A stretch of DNA of 64,000 nucleotides from Patiria miniata (taxonomy: Eukaryota; Echinodermata; Asteroidea; Valvatida; Asterinidae), in the NCBI RefSeq assembly GCF_015706575.1, contig NW_024037074.1, positions 14,373,334-14,437,333 of the forward strand, given 5' to 3'. Position numbers and translations under genes: made by a program. Numbering within the stretch: position 1 is the first letter of the stretch; every line of letters begins with the position of its first letter. The notes under the pieces are model-generated. The model had not been told where the DNA came from, ran no database searches, and saw nothing but the letters and a program-made list of their open reading frames with translations. Shown here piece by piece: positions 25,701 through 37,700 of this stretch.

Positions 25701-28700
25701 ATTACGTAACCTTTAGAAATTGGCCTTCGCAACCACATGGATATGGGCCAGGCACATGTATATTATGGGGTACAAACTGGATGTTAAATTACATTTCATG
25801 CAAGTAATGCAGCTACCAATTTTGATTGGTATATTTTCTGGAAAATTTGGCAGACCAATACAGAGTATTGTGTGGTACTGGATAACAGCAACGAGAAGCA
25901 GCCTGGCTATTGGTATGATGTGCCCTGCACTGAGCAGCATAGATACATCTGCAGCAGAAAAATGGGTAAAACGTAGTTTGTTTTCCACCATTACTGTCAT
26001 ATTTTTCTTAATTGGCTTAGGTTGCACCATTTTTCTTGTGTACCACCACCAAGGGAAGTACTGTACTGGTATATCTATCAAATGTATAAAAACATTACCA
26101 TAGGCCATGCAAATGCAGAGAAATCCGCTTTTCTGCATAGTTGCATAGTTTCTTTTAAATGATCTTAACAGTTTTCTACCTATATAATATTTCAGTTGAC
26201 TCAGACATGATGTCTCAAATTGATATGGCATAATATTGGATGACAATTAATGTGTACGTAAACAACCTTATTTCTGTTTGTCTTTCCTTTTCCTTTTGTA
26301 TTCTCTGTTTTTGTGCAGATGATAGCGACAATAACAAACCAATACCTGGGACTCGATGCACTAACGATTTCATTCCGCTTGGCAATAGTGCATGTTTTTA
26401 CTTGTACAATGACGCAGCCAAAAGTTATGATGATGCACAAGCTGCATGTCGGGCCGTCAACCCAGGGCCCCAATACCAAGTGAATCTTGCAACAGTACTG
26501 AGTGGCTACGAGTCAGCGCTCGTGGAGACTTTAATGTACTCATTTGATGTACCATCTGCTTGGATTGGATTGAAATCAAATAACGTGAGTTTCTTCTTAA
26601 ACAAGCAGTTTTTTACTCTTTGACTTTGAAATTCGTAATAATATGAAATATAATATTATAGTAACCAATCACAAGGGGATTAATGGCTTCTCAAAAGTGG
26701 GGCGGGGACATACCTTGATCAGAACTAATGCGAGCACGAATTGCACTTGGCCGTTAAGCGGGCCCCAGAAAATTTTAGGTTCTAGACGCTCTTTGATATG
26801 ATCTGAGTCAATTTCTGACCACTTTAACCAATTTTTGGAGCAAAAGATCATCATCTAAATATCATATTCGAGTTTGGAGTCATTGAATCTGTTTTTCTGT
26901 CTGAGCTATAGAATCTAATGTAGGCTGCAGTTCTTATTTGGGTTGAAAAAGTGGAGGGGGAGGGGGGCCAAACAATATGATATCCCCACTTTGAAAGGTT
27001 GGGGGGGGGGGGCGGGACATGCCTCCCCCTCTCTCCGTCCCCCACCGATATTTAATATTTTCAATATTTTAGCATTTTCCCCCACTATTTTGTAGATAGA
27101 CCTAACTACACATGTCAGGGACTAAGGATTGGATTAGTCATCAGTGTTCTCCAACAAAGCCTGCTTTTCTTTGAAAGACCATATATAGGGAGGTAAACTC
27201 AAGTTACAAGCAAAGATGCATTGACTGTTTGCTGTTATTAATATGTGATGGATATGATTACACTTACTGTTCTTTGAATGTCCAGAATGAATTTGGATGG
27301 GAGATTGACTACCCTATAGTCTATACTAATTGGGGGACGGATGAACCCAGCGGTCAAACTGGTGAAGGATGTGTGCGTGCCAGGATCGATGGGGACAATT
27401 GGGATGACACAACGTGTGCTGACACAGCAGCATACATTTGCCGTTTCGATAAACTAGGTAAGAACAAGAACTAATAGAAAATAAAATGTTGATGCGTGTA
27501 GAATGTTTGTGACTTTGTCTGGCAAAAAAAAGTGACATGACTGAGATGAATTACTTACAAGTATGGGCTTGTAGCTGCACCAAGCTACTTATATTTTGCT
27601 TTTGCCTTTAATAATGAAAACAGCTCATTTGAACTTAAGTGTGTGCTACGGAGGGGCTTATTTGTAACAACAATAATCAGTGTTGTAGGTCTCGAGACCG
27701 GTCTCGGTCTGGAGACCACTTTTTGCTGGTTTCGGTCTCGGTCTCACTCTAAGCCCCATCCAATGCCCACCCCATTCCTTATTCCTCTGTGATCTAAGCC
27801 CCACCCAACCACACCCCAGTCCCCATTCCACTGTGTAAGCCCCACCCAACCCCTACCCAAGTCCCCATTCCACTGTCTAACCCCCACTCAACCCCCACCC
27901 CAGTCCCCATTCCACTTTCTAAGCCCCACCCAACCCCCACCCCAGTCCTCATTCCACTTTCTAAGCCCCACCCGACACCCACCCCAGTCCTCATTCCACT
28001 GTCTAAGCCCCATCCAACCCCCACCCCAGTCCCCATTCCACTGTGTAAGCCCCACCCAACGCCCACCCCAGTCCCCATTCCACTGTCTAAGCCCCACCCA
28101 ACCCCCACCCCAGTCCTCATTCCACTGTCTAAGCCCCATCCAACGCCCACCCCAGTCCTCATTCCACTGTCTAAGCCCCACCCAACCCCCACCCCAGTCC
28201 TCATTCCACTGTCTAAGCCCCACCCAACGCCCACCCCAGTCCTCATTCCACTGTCTAAGCCCCACCCAACCCCCACCCCAGTCCTCATTCCACTGTCTAA
28301 GCCCCATCCAACCCCCACCCCAGTCCTCATTCCACTGTCTAAGCCCCACCCAACGCCCACCCCAGTCCTCATTCCACTGTCTAAGCCCCACCCAACCCCC
28401 ACCCCAGTCCTCATTCCACTGTCTAAGCCCCACCCAACCCCCACCCCAGTCCTCATTCCACTGTCTAAGCCCCACCCAACCCCCACCCCAGTCCCCATTC
28501 CTCTGTCTAAGCCCCACCCAACCCCACCCCAGTCCTCATTCCACTGTCTAAGCCCCATCCAACGCCCACCCCAGTCCTCATTCCACTGTCTAAGCCCCAT
28601 CCAATGCCCACCCCAGTCCTCATTCCACTGTCTAAGCCCCATCCAACCCCCACCCCAGTCCTCATTCCACTGTGTAAGCCCCACCCAACGCCCACCCCAG

Positions 28701-31700
28701 TCCCCATTCCACTGTCTAAGCCCCACCCAACCCCCACCCCAGTCCTCATTCCACTGTCCAAGCCCCACCCAACCCCCACCCCAGTCCTCATTCCACTGTC
28801 TAAGCCCAATCCAACCCCCACCCCAGTCCTCATTCCACTGTCTAAGCCCCATCCAATGCCCACCCCAGTCCCCATTCCACTGTCTAAGCCCAATCCAACC
28901 CCCACCCCAGTCCTCATTCCACTGTCTAAGCCCCACCCAACCCCCACCCCAGTCCTCATTCCACTGTCTAAGCCCAATCCAACCCCCACCCCAGTCCTCA
29001 TTCCACTGTCTAAGCCCCATCCAATGCCCACCTCAGTCCTCATTCCACTGTCTAAGCCCCATCCAACCCCCACCCCAGTCCTCATTCCTCTGTCTAAGCC
29101 CCATCCAACGCCCACCCCAGTCCCCATTCCACTGTCTAAGCCCCACCCAACCCCCACCCCAGTCCTCATTCCACTGTCCAAGCCCCACCCAACCCCCACC
29201 CCAGTCCTCATTCCACTGTCTAAGCCCAATCCAACCCCCACCCCAGTCCTCATTCCACTGTCTAAGCCCCATCCAATGCCCACCCCAGTCCTCATTCCAC
29301 TGTCTAAGCCCCACCCAACCCCCACCCCAGTCCCCATTCCACTGTCTAAGCCCCACCCAACCCCCACCCCAGTCCCCATTCCACTGTCTAAGCCCCACCC
29401 AACCCCCACCTCAGTCCTCATTCCACTGTCTAAGCCCCATCCAACCCCCACCCCAGTCCTCATTCCACTGTGTAAGCCCCACCCAACGCCCACCCCAGTC
29501 CCCATTCCACTGTCTAAGCCCCACCCAACCCCCACCCCAGTCCTCATTCCACTGTCCAAGCCCCACCCAACCCCCACCCCAGTCCTCATTCCACTGTCTA
29601 AGCCCAATCCAACCCCCACCCCAGTCCCCATTCCTCTGTCTAAGCCCCACCCAACCCCCACCCCAGTCCTCATTCCTCTGTCTAAGCCCCACCCAACCCC
29701 ACCCCAGTCCTCATTCCACTGTCTAAGCCCCATCCAACCCCCACCCCAGTCCCCATTCCTCTGTCTAAGCCCCACCCAACCCCCACCCCAGTCCTCATTC
29801 CTCTGTCTAAGCCCCACCCAACCCCACCCCAGTCCTCATTCCACTGTCTAAGCCCCATCCAACCCCCACCCCAGTCCCCATTCCTCTGTCTAAGCCCCAC
29901 CCAACCCCCACCCCAGTCCTCATTCCTCTGTCTAAGCCCCACCCAACCCCACCCCAGTCCTCATTCCACTGTCTAAGCCCCATCCAACCCCCACCCCAGT
30001 CCCCATTCCTCTGTCTAAGCCCCACCCAACCCAGTCATTCCACTGGCAACTCTGAACTCTGCAATTCTTTGTCATTCTTTCAGCTATGACGTACCCAACT
30101 CCTGACCCAGCTACAGTGATTTTACCCTGCCCCAATAACTGGATCTCCCAAGGTGAAAACTGCTACTACTTCTCTGACAGAAAGACAGACTGGGGAGAGG
30201 CCAATTACAGGTGAGGCCAGGAGAGGAACAGTGACACAGAAATGCAACGACCCCGTACAGCATTAGGACAGGTCATCTAATTATGTAAATTTAAGGTGCA
30301 TGGGAGTAGCTCACCTGGATTGACTCGGGGTAAAAGTAGATGAGTTAGCCATGACGGCCAGGCTAGTGGAACGCTAACGGTGGGCCATCATTATCCTCAC
30401 GAGATGCCCCTGGCTGTAGCCAGTGACAAAATGCCCGTTTCAGACTGGGTCTTAGTTTGAAACTGACTGTTTCTCAGTCAGCTGCAAAACTAAAAAAAAA
30501 TTGGGTAGGAATTATAGCCTCAAAAGCCGCAATGATCTCAACAAATGATTACCTTTAGACTTTAGACAAATTAAATTAATTTCTCAGTCCACTTGAGGTT
30601 TTCATTGTCCAGCCGCCATATCTCTGTGCTTCTAGGAATGAACATGTGTGTGACATATTGCCACCAATTACTCTGCCCCACAAGTAGGGTCTGTGGTGGC
30701 TGCCCCAGGTGAGTCCCGAGAATGACGTCAGAGACAATCAAATGGCACGGGGATGACATGTGTGTCGACCTGGGTGAGCTAAACGAACGCACGTACTGTT
30801 AAATGACAAAACTTGTCCTCCTCAAGGGTGCACTGTGCAAGGCGTCTATTGTCTATTATTCATTTGAATAGGATGACTCTCCACTTGACAGGCTGACTTG
30901 CGATTATCTCAAGCTGACTTGTCATGCGATTTCACTAGCTAAATATATACATCAGGCTTATTTATTCCACATTACATTAATTAATGTAATGTGGTATGGT
31001 TTGATTATACAGCGGGCTTCATACAAACATGCCACAGATGTCTGCCCGCTGATACAGCACAGCCTTGCAATCAAGGCTATGTAATCGTGACTTGTTTACA
31101 GTGAATTAAGGCAAAGCCCATTTTTGACCCGGAATGTTAAAAAACATTGGCCTTTTCACACTATCTCTGTTTCGAACCATGTTGAAACCAACCCGGATCC
31201 AACCCAGTTCAGCCCAAGTTGTTTTCGACACGGATCGGAGAGATGCAACGTTCACACTGTTCTTTATGGGAACGGTGTAACGTTCAATCCGGCTACGGCC
31301 CCTGTGTATTCATACTACATATTCTCAACACGGATCGCATTGGGCATGGGGCACTGTGATAATTTTCTCAATCCCATAATGCATTGCAACGCACGCAGCT
31401 GCGCGCACGAGGCTTAAGGACAGGCCGGTGTGCAGCGTGAATTTACTACTCTGTGAATACGGACTCATTGGTAATATTGCACATGCGTAAGTATGATAAT
31501 TAGGAGAAGGACCTGCCACATGAGAGGGCTTGACCAATAAGAGAGTAAAGGAATCCAATTTTCATGGAAGTCCGATTTCCACGTATGACACTAGCGCAGC
31601 TGTGTGCAATATTTCCAAAATGGCTCCGGTCATTTCGTTAGATGATTCATTCTATTTAACATTAGAAATGTACTTTTTTGGGGTACATTTTGCAGACCTA

Positions 31701-34700
31701 ATACAAGCCCAGACTTGTTAAAGGATGCTCCATACTCCGATGCAGTATTGGATGATAATTAGGGAGCGATCGTTTCGTGATTGGTGTTTGTGATGGCGAT
31801 GATGGTGGAGGGAAATATGCACGGCGTGTCAGATTTTCGGTAGAATGTCGGCCTCATCTCAACACGGATCGGCCGCAAGTGACCCAACTCGGAGCGATTC
31901 ACACTATCATTTTCGACTCAGTTCAGGCCGAAAAATGCAATTTCGATCCGGGTTGAGATTTTCAACCCTGGTCCCTCCCAGGGTTGATTTCGATCCGGCT
32001 AGAGCATGCTACCCCGGTCAGAACCGGGTTGAAATTTTAGAAGTGGGAAAAGGGTTGAAAAAAATCTCAAGTTAAAACCGGTTCCAACCCGGAGATTTTG
32101 GACAGTGTGAAAAGGCTTTTGAACTATCTGTTTTGGAAAATTCCCATCCCACATTGCAGTGGTAGATGAAAGCAATGTTTACAAACTTATGTCTCATTGC
32201 ATGCAGCCAACAAGCCAGTTCAGAATTTCAACTGGGCATGTGCACATTGATATGGGTCATGGGCCATTCGGGATAATCAAACAATTCAAATGCACATTAC
32301 CGCGGGTGCATGACGCTAGCGTGTAAATTACCAGCAGAATGGGCGTGCGCATAATTACATCGATGACATCCTGTCAACGATGTTATCCCAAATGATCTTG
32401 GGTAATTGAAATACCAAATTAGCTTAGGATATAATTTTTTCTTCATACAAAGATGCATGCGGATGTATGAAGGTGCCATGCTTGCGAGCATCACTTCATC
32501 AGCTGACAACGAATTCATTTATACAACAATGAAAGCCAAACACCCAACAGAACAATTTGTTTGGATTGGACTGACACGTGTACAGACTGGCAATGATAAT
32601 TGGGGTAAGTGGTAACAAGCTTTGTTCATATTTAGCATTGACTGCTGTCTGTGGAGATAAACTAAATCAACTTGGAGTCAGTTATGACTCTGTACTGCAC
32701 AATTAACTTTTGTGCAGTTAGAAACTGAGATAGGATCATTGAACACACATTAATAATGTGTGTACCGTATGTAGTGTGTCCGGCCTGCACATGAGCTGTC
32801 ACCAGTGAAAGTACAATCTTGTTGTTATTACAATCTTTGGTGATGCATGGAATTCATAATATTGGAGCATTCCTGTTCCCTGGTAATAGCGCCATTTGAA
32901 CTGGGGTACTCCAAGTTAACAGAATTGTTATAATTGAAAAAAAAAGCAAGGCTTCACAGTAGCTAAACCTTAACTCCTTAACATATACCAGTAAAAACTT
33001 ACAATTTCTTCAAAGGAATTTGGATTGTGGGTTCTACCTGGGCAGACCATTAAAGGCAAATTCTGAAATTTGTTTTAAATTTAAAATAATTTAGACTAAG
33101 AGAGTTAATGGCTGAAGTGTGCCATTTCATCAGTCTCTCTTTTCCAGATGAGAAATGTACTGTGCTTATACATACATGTATATATTCTATTTACAGCTGC
33201 ACTCATATACAATAATAATAATAATAGTAATAAGTATTATCCTGGATGGACATTTGGGAGACATCCCCATAGACTTGTGCACAAAATTTTTCAAACTTAA
33301 TTGTGCCCTAACCCAATATTCCCTTGTCCTTTGTCCACAAATTTCGGTATGATTGCTAATAAGACCACGAGCAACAAATATAACTGAATTGGGAAAATGA
33401 AATTGTGCCTCTAAAGGGGGGCTGTGACATTAGGGAGACATGAAAATGTCTCCCTAAATATTTTTCCTAATGACTGATGTCTTCCATCGTGCAAAGAAAT
33501 TACGATAACATGTCTCCTTTGTGGTACCTTTACACCTATAATGCAAAATGTGCACTAGCTTTCTATATCATTTCTGGAAGTCATTTTTGATTATTGTGCA
33601 TTGTCTGTGTTATGGATTGCCTTTAAAGTGCTCCATGCATTTCTCTGTTTTGAGTGAACATGCATTGTATTGTCTGTCTTTTATTCTCAGGTACATTTGA
33701 GTGGATTGATCAGAAAGAGTTGAATTACGCCCTCTGGAGTGCAGCCGAGCCTGACGGAAACGATCCAAATGCAGCTCTGTTGGAGTCTTGTGTTGCCATG
33801 TCCATTAACACTGCAGGTGCAGGGGCCTGGCTGGACGAAATTTGCCAGTTCAGTCTCCTCTACTCTGTTTGCAAACTGCCCAAACGTGAGCATATCACAG
33901 TCAATATTCTGAACTTCGACCAACATGAAACCATTTACATTTTCTCTCTGCATTGCTTTGACTCAAATTTTAGATTTAAAATTTTAAATTTACAAATCAT
34001 ATACTTCTTTACGGCAGCAGTAAATAAAATACAAGTGTGACAAGTGGTATATGCTCTGATAGAGGTGGTAAAAGAATGCTGCTTTCCAAATACCTCACTG
34101 ACCACCATGACCACTGGATGAAATTAGGACAATGGTAAATTTCAGCATTCCTCATTTCCATGCAACAATTTCAGGAGGGGGTCCTGATTGTGTAGCCACC
34201 CATTTTCAGGTCTTTAAATTTCTGAGATAATTTGTTTGACGATCTTAAAATGTTTGTGAAACGTTCATATTCACATCAAATCATTTTCCACTCTAGATGC
34301 TCATTTATTCTTTTAATTATTGGATCTGTTTTTGTTTTTGCGTTTCAGAGAACTCTTATCAGGCACGGAGTAAGTCACATAGATTTTTATATTTCTATAA
34401 TATACATGTATCTATTTTTTCCATATGGAACATTTTTGTTGACATTTTGAGACCTTTATATGTGTAGAACAATTGTGACTGTTTTTTTTTCTGATAACAG
34501 AATTGATATTTATTTTAATGCTTGTAGTTATTCATGTACTTGCTTTAGATCAGTCAGATGTTATTTATACATGATAAAAGAAGAAGCGGTTGCAAACTTA
34601 CCAATTTATTAAGTTTTTATGGTATATGTTAAAACAATATTCGAGCCAGTTTTTCCTCCAAAGAATAGCTGAGATTATACACATAAACGATCCATTGATG

Positions 34701-37700
34701 CAAGCTCTCATTTTCAAAAATTTAAAGTGAAGTCTTGAAACTATTCCAAGAAATCTGCTGAATTTCACATGATGCGGCTAAACCTTTATGAAGATGTGCT
34801 GAAAAAGACAGGTGCATTATGATGAATAGGAAACAAATAGAGGAATCTCTGGACTCGTATTGTTGATGACTGGGTTTAAAACTGTGCCTATATTGGAATA
34901 ACTGAATACAGTTTGTGGCGGGAATGTTGAAGAGTTAAAAGTTGGAGATCAGTGCTACTTTCCAAGTACTCTTTTGGGACCTACACAGTCTGACAAAACC
35001 TGGACTGAAGCAGAGAATAAATGTCGCGAATATGGTGGCCACCTGACAACTGTCAAGGATCTGGATGAGCAAAACTTGGTGCGGACATTGGTAAGTAATC
35101 CATGAGATATTATTCTATGCTGATTGTATAGAACTGCTTCACAATCATGGGCACCCAACTGAAAGCTATATAGTGCCAAACCTCAGAACACTTTGTGGGG
35201 GTGCCTTGTGATATCTACCGTTGTGTCACAAGTGTGGGTTGATTTGCTCTCAAAGTCGGCATGCTCTAATGCATTGTTTACTACTAACTCTTTGTGCAAT
35301 TCATTGATGCTCTAGACTCTTGTGCTTCGCAATACAAGGAAGTTGGCATGCATTGACCACATAACTTGATATTATTTTGCACCTAATAATCAGACAAAAC
35401 AAATCAAAGAAAGTGGTAAGGTGTGACTGTTGCACTTGGACAAAGACATTTTCTCTTTTTTGCTGCGGACTTATACAATCTTTTTTTTTTTAATTCATTT
35501 TTGTTACGATCATTGCAGGTAATAGCCGATGTTGTCTTATAAGGTCCCAATTCCATAGCTTTACCAAGCATATGTTTTTCACTTGTGCTCATAATTCTGT
35601 GTTAAATCCATAGACAAAGCATGTTTGCATGTGTAAAGCCCACATTATGTTCAAAATATATTTAGTGAAGATTATTGGCTAGTTGGTAATTCCAGCATCA
35701 TGTACATTATAAATCAGGCACTTGTTTGTGTACTTTATGAGCTTTTTGAATGAATCTTAACGTGTACTTTTCAAATCTTAAATTGTCATGAAGATTACAC
35801 ACTCAGATACTTGGCTCATTATTTAGATTTCATGGTTAAAAGGCTCTTACATGGACATTTTATTACTAGTGAGATGAATGTCCATACAGTGCTCAGATGT
35901 TGCAGGGTGCTGGCCTCAGAGCAAACAAATTAAACCTTTAACACCTAAACAACCTTTAGTCCAACTTGGGAGCCTGGTGTTTATGTTGCAAACTTTTGGG
36001 GAACATATGTCTGCAATATTCCGGGCTAATTCATAATTATTCAATGAATTTCTATTTACAACTTAACACACATTGCCTCGGTATTATAATCTCGTTAATG
36101 TAATGTTTGTGGCATCAAACTGGCTAAGAAAAGAACTCTTCTTATTTTGCAATGACCACCAGATACGTCATAACTTGCAACGTGTCTGTAGAGGTTGTTA
36201 AAGAACTTAAGTTACAGTGTGTTCAACTCATCGCATGTTTCGTGAAATAGATTGTAGGACGCGTTGTGAGTTGCGACGTGTTACAAATCGTAACTCGAGT
36301 TGCGACGCGTAAATCAGGTGCAGAGCTACTTGTGGGGCACTCGTACAAAGAAAGTTTTAGAAAAATGGTGCCCTGCAAGTGAAATCTTTAGAAAAAGGGA
36401 TACAAGGACAACAATGCTCCTGCCAACTCCTCTCTGCTGGAATAGAGTGCGATAGTGATAGTTAAAGTTTGCGTTAAGTTTTAAAAAGAGTAACTTGAAC
36501 TTATGTTGATGAAACTTGGATACAGTGACCCTTGGGTGGGAAGACACAATTCTTCATTGGGTTACTGAGGTCATGTAGGGGTTATTAGAGGTCATTGTTC
36601 AAATTCAAATGAGTCGTTGTCACAGAATTTCATGGATTTTAATGTGACTTGGATGGAGTGATCCTTGGGTGGGGGGTTATCACAACTCTTCCAAAATTGG
36701 AGGTCAAAGGTCATCTACCGGTGACTTAAGGTCATTTTAAAAAAATGCACACATTTGATCTTTTTTAAATCCAACAGATATTTTGTTCATGATTTGGTAA
36801 TATGATTTTGTGCTTTTTACTGTTTATAGTCTTTCGGTTTTGCAAGGAGTTACTGGCTTGGTTTGCGGGATGAAGGCGCAGGCTTTGGGTGAGTGATATG
36901 TATTGACATAAAGAACAGCAGCAGCTACAGGACATTCTAAAAATGTTCTCAACGAACAAATCCTGTGTACAATCCCTGGCATGAAACTCTTTTGCTACTT
37001 TACATTGTGGGATGCATCTTCATTTTATTTTATATGAAAATGACACATTCATCTTATGAATATAAATTACGGTACCCACTGCTACATGTACATCAGATTT
37101 GAACCAGCCAACCGATCCTGCAAGCTTGGTGGTCGAGTGGTGAGACGTCTGCACTAGAAAGAAGCAGGTCGTGGATTCAAGTCCCACCTGAGTGTTTTTT
37201 CCAACTTTCACACTGAGGTAACACACCGAGTGTACAGTGTTCATACATCAGTGAAGGGCAAAACCTAATATTGAAAATGACACAACTATTAATAATGACA
37301 CAGCAATGGAAAAACACTTAAATGACAAAATATATCAATATGAACAGCTGTACAAATGGGTTCTATTGGTAAAATATGCATAACTTCTGATAGCATAGAT
37401 TAATGTCAGTAATTATTTTTTCTCACAAGAGTGGAAGAAAATGCTAAAGGGCTTCATAGGTACCAAATTGAATTGCTTTTGAGGAGAAATAGTCATTGAT
37501 CCAGGTCACTTTCTCTTTGACTCACCCCTGTATATTACCTCCAGACGAACCACTCATCCTCTTTCCAATTCCTGGAGAATAAACTTGTAACCAGCCCTTG
37601 ATCCTAAGTGCTAAACCTTGCCTTTGTGATAGCAGTCAAGAGTCTATGACCCTGTTCCCACTAGATCCACCAATTGGGGGATCTGATCCACCTTTTGCCA

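Larger units (their letters stand above)
24201..25853 (+). repeat. Gene B intron with repeats
   Basis: Contains a GGGT simple repeat (about 24,522-24,548), a dimer of about 150-bp units ending in GGTCAAGGTCACAGTGGCTAAA (about 24,560-24,848), and the inverted copy of the spacer repeat (25,190-25,740). Confidence 0.7.

Noticed and set aside
25713..26246. 177-codon minus-strand ORF
   Set aside because: It is the shadow of lectin exon 5 and flanking intron; the plus-strand exon has conserved CTLD residues and correct phases.
27794..30025. Long ORFs on both strands across the 42-bp array
   Set aside because: Unit length is divisible by three, so any unit without a stop in that frame stays open; both strands and several frames are open at once. 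No exon signals needed, since exons 7 and 8 join in frame.
31124..31417. 97-codon ORF
   Set aside because: Lies within a terminal-inverted-repeat element and has no protein features.
37118..37195. tRNA gene
   Set aside because: A and B boxes are good but no acceptor stem pairs and no standard cloverleaf forms; treated as a SINE. Same for 41,440-41,515.
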